A DNA stretch of 64,000 nucleotides from GCA-002282575 sp964606405 (GTDB lineage: Bacteria; Pseudomonadota; Gammaproteobacteria; Thiomicrospirales; Thiomicrospiraceae): the NCBI GenBank assembly GCA_964606405.1, contig CAZSGH010000006.1, positions 1-64,000 on the forward strand, in the 5' to 3' direction. The notes beneath the pieces were generated by a model. It was not told the DNA's origin, ran no database searches, and saw only the letters and a program-made list of their open reading frames with translations. The position numbers and the translations under genes were made by a program. Shown piece by piece: positions 41,634 through 49,926 of this stretch. Numbering within the stretch: position 1 is the stretch's first letter; every line of letters starts with the position of its first letter.

Positions 41634-42425
41634 GTGTTAAACGATATTTTGCATCGCGTTAAGCGTACGGGTTTGGTCTGTTGTGTTCTCATGTTTTCGA
41701 CATCAGTCTTGGCGGCTAATTGGTCAGATACCGAGATACAAGCTTTATCGGGTAGTGGTTTTCATGAACCATTCAATGCGCGTTCGGTCGCTAAAAATAC
41801 CATTACCTTGCAAAACGCCAGTGGCTTTGACTGGGGAAGTACTTATGCCTTTGTTGACTACCTCAAATCAGATGCTGCAGATCGGAATGCCGATGAGTTT
41901 TATGGCGAAGTATACGCCTATCCGAGTTTGGGCAGGTTAACAGGCAGTGATTTGAAAGCGGGTTTGTTAAAAGATGTTAGCCTAACCTTCGGCGTCAATA
42001 CAGGTGAAAAATCGACGGGGGCGAATCCTCGCGTATTATTGGCGGGGCTGACGTTTAATTTGGATTTGCCGCAGTTTTCATTTTTTGATATTGGTGTGAA
42101 TGCTTATTTAGATCGTAGTCAGTTTAAAGGTCAGTCTGCTACCTGTCAGGGTGATGGCGTGCAAATTACTCCCGCTTGGCAGTTGCCATTTCATGTTGGG
42201 CGATTATCGATGAGTTTCGAAGGCTTTGTTGATTACACCACTGCTTACGGTGGTTGTGTGGCACATACATTGACTCAGCCACAAGTTCGTGTTGATATTG
42301 GAGACTTGTTCGGAACGCCGAAGCGTTTCTATGCTGGTATTGAGTATCAATATTGGCAGAATAAGTTCGGTATTCAGGGTTTACATGATGAAGTACCACA
42401 AGCGTTGTTCGTGTGGAAATTCTAA
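41634..42425 (+). CDS. Tsx/OmpK-like nucleoside-specific outer-membrane channel
   Basis: 263 residues, GTG start with GGGGAG upstream. Signal peptide ends at SVLAA. The mature protein is a 12-strand beta-barrel with Tsx-family hallmarks: SGFDWGSTYAFVDYLKSD, GEVYAYPSLGRLTG, and a C-terminal VWKF ending in Phe, as needed for BAM recognition. Tsx channels carry nucleosides; OmpK-like relatives are less well defined. A sensor gene starts 2 bp after the stop, so the channel probably feeds a ligand that the sensor reads. Confidence 0.85.
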   Translation: MLNDILHRVKRTGLVCCVLMFSTSVLAANWSDTEIQALSGSGFHEPFNARSVAKNTITLQNASGFDWGSTYAFVDYLKSDAADRNADEFYGEVYAYPSLGRLTGSDLKAGLLKDVSLTFGVNTGEKSTGANPRVLLAGLTFNLDLPQFSFFDIGVNAYLDRSQFKGQSATCQGDGVQITPAWQLPFHVGRLSMSFEGFVDYTTAYGGCVAHTLTQPQVRVDIGDLFGTPKRFYAGIEYQYWQNKFGIQGLHDEVPQALFVWKF

Positions 42426-42427
42426 CG

Positions 42428-45244
42428 ATGTTGAGTCGTGCGTTTGTTGCTGTCTTTCTATTGCTTTTATCGCATGCGAGCAGTGCAAGCCTTGCTGCTT
42501 CGGCACATGCGTCGAGTGCGATACGATCTGTTGTGGTGCAGCTAGACTGGAAGCATCAGTATGAGTTTGCCGCTTTTTACGCTGCTAAGCAACAGGGCTA
42601 TTATCAGCAAGCAGGATTATCTGTCGAAATTCGCGAAGGTGGTCCTGGCATTGAGTCGACTGCAGAAGTTGTATCCGGTCGTGCGGATTTTGGTGTTAAT
42701 ACATCGGGGATTCTGGTTGATCGTGCCAAAGGTCAACCTGTCGTGGCATTGGCTGCGCTCATGCAACACTCTCCCGTATCCTTATTGGCGTTGCGCCGTG
42801 AAGGCTTAAATAGCGTACATGATCTCGCCAATAAACCTATTGCTGTTGATGCACATAATCGCGATGAGATTGAGGCTTTTTTACTGGCATCTGGCTTGCC
42901 GAAGCAGTCAATTAACTTTGTTACACAAACAGACTGGACACTCAAAGCGTTACATAGTGGTGTTAATGCAGCCAAAGTTGTTTATAGCATCAATGAGGTC
43001 TTTCTTATTCGCGGTCATGAGCATGAGTATCTTTTGCTTTCGCCACGGTCATCGGGTATTGATTTGTTCGGTAATATTCTGTTTACCAGTGAGCGTGAAA
43101 TAGAACATCGTGCTGACGTTGTTCAAGCGTTTAAGTCGGCTACCTTGATGGGGTTGCAGTATTCCTTGGCGCATCCAGAGGAAATTGCAGACCTTATCTT
43201 GGCGGAATATAACACACAACATAAAAGTCGAGATCATTTGCTCTTCGAAGCAGCTCAGATTAATGAGCTAACCCGTCCAGATATCGTTGAACCTGGCTAT
43301 ATGAGTAAAGGGCGCTGGCAACACGTGGTCGATGTGTATGCAGGTCAAGGGAAAGTTCCCGCTAAGTTTGATGTTACGGATTTTGTTTATGATCCTCAAG
43401 CGGCGAAGGTTCCTTTCTGGTTGATTGCCTTATTTGTTACATTGGTATTTGGTTTGGTCATTGTGCTCATTATCATGCGAAAAATGAGCCAATATAATCA
43501 CTTGCTTCAGCGCGAGGTGACGGAACGACAGTTTGCACAAAAAGCGTTAACAATTAGCGAGCAGCAGTATCGTGAATTGGTTGACAATGCTAACGTGATT
43601 ATTTTACGTCTAGCATTTGATGGTACAGTGACTTATTTTAATGAATATGCCGAACGCTTTTTTGGTTATACACGTCAAGAAATATTGGGTAAGCACGTGC
43701 TTGGTACGATTGTGCCAGCTACCGAATCTCATACCAATCGAGATTTGTCTGGGTTGATTGAGGCAATTCTCACGAATCCAGAAAACTATCAAGAAAACCA
43801 GAATGAAAACATCACTAAAGATGGTCGTCGTGTCTTTATCAATTGGACAAATCGGGTATTATTTGATCGACAGCATAAAGCCGTTGGTGTGTTGTCCATT
43901 GGGCATGATATTACTGAGCGTCGATTGGCGGATGAGAAAATTCACGCCTTGGCATTTTATGATTCTCTAACAGGTTTGCCAAATCGTCGATTGGTATTGG
44001 ATCGATTACATCAGGCCGTTTTGCAACATCAGCGAAATGGTCAGTATGGCGCTTTATTGTTTATTGATTTAGATAATTTTAAGCTCCTTAATGATAGTCA
44101 AGGACATCACGTTGGTGATCGTTTGTTGGTGCAGGTTGCAGAGCGACTCGTCGCCCATTGCCGTGTAGGTGATACGATTGCTCGCTTGGGTGGCGATGAG
44201 TTTATTGTGATGTTCGAGGACTTGTCAGACGATCCGTTATCAGCCTTGTCTGCTGTCAAAGCGATGGCAACAGCTATATTAGAAGCATTGTCATTGCCTT
44301 ATGACTTGCCCACTGTTTCGAGTCCGATTACGGCAAGTATCGGAGTTGCTTTGTTTCGAGATAAACAAGATAGTGTTGATGAGTTGCTCAAGCGCGCTGA
44401 TTTGGCGATGTATCAAGCAAAAGCCGCAGGGCGTAACGTGATTCGTTTTTTTGATCCGATGATGCAGGAGATTTTGACCAAGCGTACAGCGTTAGAGTTT
44501 GAACTACGTATGGCGATTGAGCGACAAGAATTTATTTTATATTATCAACCACAAGTCGATATGCATCATAAAGTGATGGGTGTTGAGGCGTTGGCTCGTT
44601 GGCAGCATCCAGAACGAGGTTTGATTTCTCCTTTTGAGTTTGTGGGATTGGCAGAAGAAACAGGATTGATTTGGGATATTGGCTTGCAAGTCCTCGATCA
44701 GGCGTGCGCTCAATTATCACGGTGGCATGCTTCTTCTCTGTCGGCAGGTTTGAGTGTGTCTGTTAATATTAGTGCTCATCAATTTCATCGTAGCGATTTT
44801 GTTGAAAACGTCTTGACCGTTATTGATCGTTATCAGTTGGATGCGCGCTTTTTGGTACTAGAGATTACGGAAAGTCTTTTGTTACAAAATATTGGTGATG
44901 TTGTGACAAAAATGTCGATATTAAAAGCGCGAGGTGTTCGTTTTTCTATCGATGATTTTGGCACAGGCTATTCATCTCTTGCTTACTTAAAGCGCTTACC
45001 GATCGATGAGTTGAAAATTGATCGTTCGTTTATTATGGATGTGACAACAGATGATAATGCTGCAGCTATTGTGAATGCCTTTATCAGTTTAGCGCATTTA
45101 TTAGGACTGCATGTGGTCGCAGAAGGCGTTGAGACACTTGAGCAACAGCAGTTGCTGGCTCGTGATGGTTGTGACTTAATTCAAGGTTTCTTGTTTTCGC
45201 GACCTGTATCTGTCGAAGAAATTACGCGGATGTTAGAAGCGTAA
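42428..45244 (+). CDS. NMT1/THI5-like periplasmic sensor fused to PAS-GGDEF-EAL
   Basis: 938 residues from the ATG at 42428 (an in-frame GTG at 42413 overlaps the previous gene). Signal sequence, then an NMT1/THI5-like solute-binding domain (about 30-290: QLDWKHQYEFAAFY, KQQGYYQQAGL, GRADFGVNTSGIL), one membrane helix (about 326-350), PAS (about 372-495), GGDEF (about 505-670; ARLGGDEF with an RVGD inhibitory site five residues before it) and EAL (about 685-930; EALARW, IDDFGTGYSSLAYLKR, VVAEGVET). All key EAL residues look intact, so it could both make and degrade cyclic di-GMP. The binding domain relates to pyrimidine-precursor or sulfonate/nitrate binding proteins. Confidence 0.92.
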   Translation: MLSRAFVAVFLLLLSHASSASLAASAHASSAIRSVVVQLDWKHQYEFAAFYAAKQQGYYQQAGLSVEIREGGPGIESTAEVVSGRADFGVNTSGILVDRAKGQPVVALAALMQHSPVSLLALRREGLNSVHDLANKPIAVDAHNRDEIEAFLLASGLPKQSINFVTQTDWTLKALHSGVNAAKVVYSINEVFLIRGHEHEYLLLSPRSSGIDLFGNILFTSEREIEHRADVVQAFKSATLMGLQYSLAHPEEIADLILAEYNTQHKSRDHLLFEAAQINELTRPDIVEPGYMSKGRWQHVVDVYAGQGKVPAKFDVTDFVYDPQAAKVPFWLIALFVTLVFGLVIVLIIMRKMSQYNHLLQREVTERQFAQKALTISEQQYRELVDNANVIILRLAFDGTVTYFNEYAERFFGYTRQEILGKHVLGTIVPATESHTNRDLSGLIEAILTNPENYQENQNENITKDGRRVFINWTNRVLFDRQHKAVGVLSIGHDITERRLADEKIHALAFYDSLTGLPNRRLVLDRLHQAVLQHQRNGQYGALLFIDLDNFKLLNDSQGHHVGDRLLVQVAERLVAHCRVGDTIARLGGDEFIVMFEDLSDDPLSALSAVKAMATAILEALSLPYDLPTVSSPITASIGVALFRDKQDSVDELLKRADLAMYQAKAAGRNVIRFFDPMMQEILTKRTALEFELRMAIERQEFILYYQPQVDMHHKVMGVEALARWQHPERGLISPFEFVGLAEETGLIWDIGLQVLDQACAQLSRWHASSLSAGLSVSVNISAHQFHRSDFVENVLTVIDRYQLDARFLVLEITESLLLQNIGDVVTKMSILKARGVRFSIDDFGTGYSSLAYLKRLPIDELKIDRSFIMDVTTDDNAAAIVNAFISLAHLLGLHVVAEGVETLEQQQLLARDGCDLIQGFLFSRPVSVEEITRMLEA

Positions 45245-45252
45245 AGTATGCT

Positions 45253-45277
45253 CGTCATTCCCGCAAAAGCGGGAATC
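45253..45277. repeat. REP-like palindrome
   Basis: CGTCATTCCCGC-AAAA-GCGGGAATC: perfect stem ATTCCCGC / GCGGGAAT. A type seen between genes in many proteobacteria. It sits eight bases after the stop of the sensor gene and could act as a 3' stabilising hairpin. Confidence 0.75.
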
Positions 45278-45346
45278 TATTTCTTTATGTTATAGACCCT
45301 CAGATGTATGATGATGACGATAATTTGAGTTTTTAGAGGTGCTCCA

Positions 45347-46006
45347 ATGTTTACTGGTATTATTCAGTCAATAGGTAAAATACAAGCGATTAGTCCCGCA
45401 GCGGGTGGCGATTGGCAATTGGCGGTTAGTGTTGGCAAGTTAGATATGTCCGATGTTGCTTTAGGGGATTCAATTGCGGTTAACGGTGTGTGTTTAACCG
45501 TTATCGATATGACACCAACCAGTTTTGTTGCAGATGTGTCGAATGAGACCTTAACTGTAACGGCTTTTGCGGGCTTATCTGTTGGATCTCGTGTCAACTT
45601 AGAAAAGGCCTTACGTTTGGCTGATCGCTTAGGCGGGCATATGGTCAGTGGACACGTCGATGGGGTTGGCTCATGTGACAGTATTCTTGCCGATGGTCGC
45701 TCGTGGCGCTACCAGTTTGCCTTGCCAAAAGACTTGGTGCGTTATGTCTGTGCTAAAGGATCGATTACCATTAATGGTGTTTCTTTAACCGTTAATAGTG
45801 TCACAGATAGCAGTTTTAGCGTAAATTTAGTGCCACATACGCTACAAGAAACCAATTTAGGCGACTTAACGGTGGGGAATCGGGTAAACTTAGAAGTTGA
45901 TATGATCGCCCGTTATTTGGAGCGTTTATTGCAGGGTGGCGTGGCTACAAATAAAAGCAGTACCATTACCCCCGAATTTTTAGCAGAAAATGGTTTTTGG
46001 AAATAA
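45347..46006 (+). CDS. ribE: Riboflavin synthase alpha chain
   Basis: Joins two lumazine molecules to make riboflavin. 219 residues made of two lumazine-binding repeats: MFTGIIQSIGKI ... VNGVCLTV and then GGHMVSGHVDGVG ... INGVSLTVNSV. The RBS AGAGGTG lies in the end segment (GTTTTTAGAGGTGC) of a repeat-family fragment directly upstream. Next gene ribBX starts 13 bp later. No FMN riboswitch is seen upstream. Confidence 0.96.
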   Translation: MFTGIIQSIGKIQAISPAAGGDWQLAVSVGKLDMSDVALGDSIAVNGVCLTVIDMTPTSFVADVSNETLTVTAFAGLSVGSRVNLEKALRLADRLGGHMVSGHVDGVGSCDSILADGRSWRYQFALPKDLVRYVCAKGSITINGVSLTVNSVTDSSFSVNLVPHTLQETNLGDLTVGNRVNLEVDMIARYLERLLQGGVATNKSSTITPEFLAENGFWK

Positions 46007-46019
46007 GCGAAGCAACATA

Positions 46020-47132
46020 ATGTCATTAAATACAATCGAAGAATTATTAGCGGACTATAAAGCTGGCAAGATGGTCATCTTAATGGATGATGAAGATCGT
46101 GAAAATGAAGGCGATCTGATTATGTCTGCAGACTTGGTGCGCGCGCAAGATGTTAACTTTATGGCGCGTTATGGTCGTGGTTTAATTTGCTTGACCTTAA
46201 CGCAAGAGCGTTGCCAGCAGCTTAACTTGCCCTTGATGGTACGCGGTTCTACCGATCATCAACAAACTGCCTTTACCATGTCGATTGAAGCGGCTGAAGG
46301 TGTCACAACGGGCATTTCAGCAGCTGATCGGGCTAAAACCATTCAGGTGGCTATTGCAGCTGACGCTAAGCCATCCGATATCACCATGCCAGGGCATGTT
46401 TTCCCTTTAATGGCGCGTCGTGGTGGCGTGTTAACCCGTGCAGGTCATACCGAAGCGGGTTGTGATTTAGGACGTTTGGCTGGATTGTCGCCCGCATCGG
46501 TGATTGTCGAAATCATGAACGAAGACGGCACCATGGCGCGTCGCCCTGAATTAGAAGTTTTTGCCGCTGAGCATGGTATTAAAATCGGCACCATCGCTGA
46601 GTTGATTCGTTATCGTAGCCTGCACGAAAAGAATGTCGAGCGTGTCACAGAGTGTGCCTTACCGACTGAATTTGGTGATTTTCGCTTGATGGCTTACCAA
46701 GACTTAGTTGACCAGAAAGTACATTTTGCATTGGTTATGGGTAAGCCAGATCATACCAAGCCAGCTTTGGTACGTGTACATATGCAAGATACCATCTGTG
46801 ATTTGTTTGCCAGCAATCGTGAAGAGTGTGGTTGGACATTGCGTGCGGCGATGCAACAAGTCGCTCAAGCGGGTGAGGGGGTTATCGTTGTTTTGCGTCA
46901 AGATGCCGATGCTCGTTCATTGCTGGAGCGTGTGCAGGCGATGCAGTTAAAAGACCGCCACTTACCTGTCGCAGTCGAGCCAATGGATGATGATGTGAAA
47001 ACCTATGGTGTTGGCGCACAGATTTTGTCGGACTTGGGATTGCAAAAATTGCGTATTATCGGTACGCCTTGGCAGATGTCAGCCTTAACAGGGTTTGGGC
47101 TTGAAGTAATTGAATTTGTAGAAAAATCATAA
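46020..47132 (+). CDS. ribBX: 3,4-dihydroxy-2-butanone-4-phosphate synthase with degenerate GTP cyclohydrolase II-like domain (RibBX)
   Basis: 370 residues from the ATG at 46020. The N-terminal DHBP synthase domain (about 1-200) is intact: DDEDRENEGDLI, GRGLICL and RAGHTEAGCDLGRLAG. The C-terminal part (about 205-370) has the RibA fold, but the zinc-binding cysteines are not kept: the family SECLTGD...RCDCG region reads HMQDTICDLFASNREECGW. The RQEGR loop reads RQDADARS. It fits the RibBX variant known in Proteobacteria, in which the second domain is not a GTP cyclohydrolase; a separate ribA should exist elsewhere. Confidence 0.9.
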   Translation: MSLNTIEELLADYKAGKMVILMDDEDRENEGDLIMSADLVRAQDVNFMARYGRGLICLTLTQERCQQLNLPLMVRGSTDHQQTAFTMSIEAAEGVTTGISAADRAKTIQVAIAADAKPSDITMPGHVFPLMARRGGVLTRAGHTEAGCDLGRLAGLSPASVIVEIMNEDGTMARRPELEVFAAEHGIKIGTIAELIRYRSLHEKNVERVTECALPTEFGDFRLMAYQDLVDQKVHFALVMGKPDHTKPALVRVHMQDTICDLFASNREECGWTLRAAMQQVAQAGEGVIVVLRQDADARSLLERVQAMQLKDRHLPVAVEPMDDDVKTYGVGAQILSDLGLQKLRIIGTPWQMSALTGFGLEVIEFVEKS

Positions 47133-47142
47133 AACCTATTGC

Positions 47143-47239
47143 GCAGTCATCTTGCGTTGTTGCGCGGTGCTCAACTCAGTCATGTACTTCGTGTACATTC
47201 CTTCATTTGCGCTCCGTGCAGCCTAGCAATTTTGACTGC
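47143..47239. repeat. Long imperfect palindrome between ribBX and ribH
   Basis: Outer arms GCAGTCA (47143-47149) and TGACTGC (47233-47239), an inner ATGTAC / GTACAT hairpin (47182-47198) and partly matching middle arms (TGCGTTGTTGC / GCCTAGCAA). It fills the gap between ribBX and ribH. I recall similar dispersed sequences in other gammaproteobacteria but cannot verify it here. No FMN riboswitch features. Confidence 0.6.
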
Positions 47240-47281
47240 TCATGAACGGTTTTAGTATTGGTAAAAAATAAGGAATAAAAG

Positions 47282-47755
47282 ATGAAAACTTTTGAAGGAA
47301 AATTGAACGCTGAAGGCTTAAAGTTTGCTTTAGTAGTGGGTCGTTTTAATAGCTTTGTTGTAGATGCGTTAGAGTCGGGTGCTAAAGATGCGATTGTGCG
47401 TCATGGTGGCTCGTTAGAAAACGTGGCGGTTGCTCGTGTACCTGGTGCCTTCGAAATTCCATTGGCGGTACAACGTATGGCACAAAGTGGTAAGTACGAT
47501 GCGATTATTGCTTTAGGTGCGGTGATTCGTGGTCATACCCCTCATTTTGATTTTGTGGCGAATGAAGCAACCAAGGGTATTGCGCAAGCAATGTTGGATT
47601 TTAGCATGCCAGTATCTTTCGGTATTTTAACGGTCGATAGCATTGAACAAGCCATTGAGCGAGCTGGTACAAAAGCAGGTAACAAAGGTTTTGAAGCGGC
47701 GGTAACGGCAATCGAAATGAGCCAGCTATTGCGTGCTATTGAGGCGGGACTATGA
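47282..47755 (+). CDS. ribH: 6,7-dimethyl-8-ribityllumazine synthase
   Basis: Penultimate step of riboflavin synthesis; assembles into capsid-like or decameric shells. 157 residues. Motifs: VVGRFNSFVVDAL, VPGAFEIPLA, GAVIRGHTPHFDFVANE. The end overlaps nusB by 4 bp (ATGA), the arrangement common to proteobacteria. Confidence 0.97.
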   Translation: MKTFEGKLNAEGLKFALVVGRFNSFVVDALESGAKDAIVRHGGSLENVAVARVPGAFEIPLAVQRMAQSGKYDAIIALGAVIRGHTPHFDFVANEATKGIAQAMLDFSMPVSFGILTVDSIEQAIERAGTKAGNKGFEAAVTAIEMSQLLRAIEAGL

Positions 47756-48225
47756 GTCAGGAATCGGTAAACGAAAACACACCAACGGTAGAGCGTAAAG
47801 GTCTACCTGTGCGCACGCAGGCGCGTCGTGCTGCCTTGCAGGCGTTGTATCAGTGGCAGCTCAATCCGAGTAGTCTGGTTGAGCTAGAAATGCAGTTTAT
47901 CAATGATCCGAGTATTCAGGTCGGTAGCAAAGAGTTCTTTAGTGGCTTATTGCAAGGGGTGTTAACCAATCTTGAGGTTATTGATGCGGCATTTGTTGGT
48001 GCTTTAGATCGCCCCATTGAACAGCTCAATCCTGTTGAGTTGTCGGTGTTGCGCTTGGGAACATACGAGTTAATGGCGATGCCAGAAACACCCTACCGCG
48101 TCATTATCAACGAATCGATTGAATTAGCAAAAACGTTCGGAGCCGAAGGTGGTCATGCCTATGTGAATGGCGTGCTCGATAAGCTGGGCAAGACCTTGCG
48201 TGCAACGGAGTTAGCAGGAGCTTAG
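47752..48225 (+). CDS. nusB: Transcription antitermination factor NusB
   Basis: Binds boxA RNA with S10 and takes part in rRNA antitermination. 157 residues. RTQARRAALQALYQWQ at the start and the C-terminal LGTYEL...TPYRVIINESIELAKTFG typical of NusB. The stop is immediately followed by a repeat element with SL2 eight bases away. Confidence 0.96.
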   Translation: MSQESVNENTPTVERKGLPVRTQARRAALQALYQWQLNPSSLVELEMQFINDPSIQVGSKEFFSGLLQGVLTNLEVIDAAFVGALDRPIEQLNPVELSVLRLGTYELMAMPETPYRVIINESIELAKTFGAEGGHAYVNGVLDKLGKTLRATELAGA

Positions 48226-48228
48226 TGG

Positions 48229-48372
48229 AACCTCTAAAAACTGCGCTTTGCTTGCTTTTAGACTTTCCAAGTTTATTTTTTAGCTGAAGGAAGGGGGGTA
48301 ATTAATGGGTTACATGCTTTTTTCTGCCCCCCCTTCCTCCAGACCTCCTACCATTGGGTTTTTAGAGGAGCC
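48229..48372 (-). repeat. Dispersed bipartite hairpin repeat, copy 10 (subfamily A, full length)
   Basis: SL2 at 48234-48261 (CTAAAAACTGCGC...TTGCTTTTAG); SL1 pairs CTGAAGGAAGGGGGG with CCCCCCCTTCCTCCAG (about 48282-48341); the far terminal segment CCATTGGGTTTTTAGAGG ends at 48369. The ends form the inverted repeat CCTCTAAAAAC ... GTTTTTAGAGG. The last bases, AGAGGAG, lie 11 bp upstream of the thiL TTG start. Confidence 0.9.
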
Positions 48373-48380
48373 ATTAGTTT

Positions 48381-49361
48381 TTGTCTGGCGAATTTAATCT
48401 TATTTACCAACATATCGCCCCGCAGGCTGGTTCTCGGGGCGATGTCGTTTTAGGTATTGGTGACGATGGTGCGGTGGTGCAGTCGCAGCAAGGCAAGCAA
48501 ATCGTTGTTGCTTTGGATACCTTGGTAGCAGGTAGGCACTTTTTTGTTGGGCAAGATGCAGCAGATATTGCTTATAAATCACTGGCCGTTAATTTGTCTG
48601 ATTTGGCGGCAATGGGCGCCACTCCCAAATGGGCATTATTGTCGTTGGCATTACCAACGACCTGTGCGAATCCCTCGTGGTTTAAACAGTTTATGCTCGG
48701 CTGGTCTGATTTGGCGCAGCAGCACGATGTTGCATTAATCGGCGGTGATACAACTTACAGTGACACCTTAACGGTGAGTGTTACCCTAATGGGAGAGGTA
48801 ACGGCTGGGCAGTCCATTACACGATCGGGGGCGCAAGTCGGTGACGATATTTGGCTGTCGGGAAACCTTGGAGACGCAGGATTAGCATTGGCTAAGCTAT
48901 TGGCAGATCAACACCCTCATGTCGCTATTGCGCAACGCTTGCATCGTCCGACTGCGCGTGTGGCGTTGGGACAGGCTTTGGTGGGTATGGCAACAGCAGC
49001 TATCGATATCTCAGATGGCTTGCTTGCTGACTTGGGACACTTGCTCAAAGCGAGCCAAGTGGGTGCCGTGTTAAGAATAGAGGCGATGCCTTTTTCTGAA
49101 GCGGTTTCTGAGTGGGTTGAGCAATCTGGCTGGGAAAAGCCATTAACGAGTGGTGATGACTATGAATTATTATTTAGTGCATCGTCACAGTGCCGCTCAC
49201 AGATTCAGTCGCTTGCTTTAGTTTTAGGATTAGAAGTCAGTCGTATTGGCACGATCCTGTCTCAGGATCAGGGGTTAATCATCGCAAAAGATGGTAAAGA
49301 ACAGGAGATTCCGTCACGCAAGGGCTTTGACCACTTTGCTTCAGCTGATGGGACTCTCTAA
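48381..49361 (+). CDS. thiL: Thiamine-monophosphate kinase
   Basis: Makes thiamine pyrophosphate from thiamine monophosphate. 326 residues; no ATG is available, so the TTG at 48381 is taken as start, giving MSGEFNLIYQHI, which matches the family N-terminus (GEFxLI). Motifs: GIGDDGAVV, DTLVAGRHF, GGDTTYSDTL and SDGLLADLGHLLK. The start is preceded by AGAGGAG at the end of repeat copy 10, and its stop codon (49359-49361) lies inside the SL2 stem of copy 11. Confidence 0.95.
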   Translation: MSGEFNLIYQHIAPQAGSRGDVVLGIGDDGAVVQSQQGKQIVVALDTLVAGRHFFVGQDAADIAYKSLAVNLSDLAAMGATPKWALLSLALPTTCANPSWFKQFMLGWSDLAQQHDVALIGGDTTYSDTLTVSVTLMGEVTAGQSITRSGAQVGDDIWLSGNLGDAGLALAKLLADQHPHVAIAQRLHRPTARVALGQALVGMATAAIDISDGLLADLGHLLKASQVGAVLRIEAMPFSEAVSEWVEQSGWEKPLTSGDDYELLFSASSQCRSQIQSLALVLGLEVSRIGTILSQDQGLIIAKDGKEQEIPSRKGFDHFASADGTL

Positions 49362-49498
49362 AAACGAGCAGTGCTTGTTTTTAGACTTTCCATGTTTGTT
49401 TTTAGCTGGCGGAAGGGGGGGGATCAAATCAATCCGTTACAGGTAAGTTTTTGTAACCCCTTCCTCCAGACCTCCAACCCATTGGGTTTTTAGACGTG
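49355..49498 (-). repeat. Dispersed bipartite hairpin repeat, copy 11 (subfamily A)
   Basis: SL2 at 49358-49384 overlaps the thiL stop codon. SL1 pairs GCGGAAGGGG with CCCCTTCCTCC. The loop region (CCGTTACAGGTAAGTTTTTGTAACC) closely matches copy 4. The terminal CCCATTGGGTTTTTAGACG ends near 49496. Confidence 0.88.
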
Positions 49499-49510
49499 CC
49501 CTGATATAAT
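49482..49510 (+). promoter_or_regulatory. Candidate sigma70 promoter partly formed by repeat copy 11
   Basis: TTGGGT (49482-49487), a 17-bp spacer and a perfect TATAAT (49505-49510). The -35 lies in the repeat end segment; the -10 is outside. It would drive the DUF3579 gene 38 bp downstream. Confidence 0.5.
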
Positions 49511-49547
49511 GAAGGCATCTTAACTATTAGGTTTGGCTCACAAGGCA

Positions 49548-49886
49548 ATGCAATCCACTAAACACTGTAAATATGTTATCCAAGGTATTACCGAGTCGGG
49601 TAGTAAATTCCGTCCATCGGATTGGATTGATCGTATCGCGTCATTAGATGCGGAATATGGCACTTCTCATCGCTTAGTCTATTCAGATAATATTCATCCA
49701 GAAGTATTTGAGGGAGAGCGTAGCTTAATTATCGATATGAAGTTAAAAGAAACAAACCCAAGCCTATTAGACTATGTCATGGATTTTGTACGCATGAATC
49801 AACTGCGGATGGTTCAGGTGTGTTTCATGGAAGGCGAGTATGTCGAAGCGCCCAATGCTGACCGAGAGCAAGCACAACGCGTTTAA
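49548..49886 (+). CDS. DUF3579 domain protein
   Basis: 112 residues from the ATG at 49548; a TTG at 49533 is also in frame. CKYVIQGITESGSKFRPSDW and the later DYVMDFVRMNQL match the DUF3579 family found in beta- and gammaproteobacteria. Function unknown. It is monocistronic, between a repeat element and the convergent pilD gene. Confidence 0.85.
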   Translation: MQSTKHCKYVIQGITESGSKFRPSDWIDRIASLDAEYGTSHRLVYSDNIHPEVFEGERSLIIDMKLKETNPSLLDYVMDFVRMNQLRMVQVCFMEGEYVEAPNADREQAQRV

Positions 49887-49926
49887 CGCTAGAGGTTGCA
49901 GCCCCTGTGGTTATCTCAGATATGCG

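Noticed and set aside
45245..45346. FMN riboswitch upstream of ribE
   Set aside because: The gap holds a REP-like palindrome and a repeat-family fragment; none of the conserved RFN element segments is present.
48226..48380. TPP riboswitch upstream of thiL
   Set aside because: The whole gap is taken up by repeat copy 10; no THI-box sequence (CTGAGA, ACCTGA) is seen.
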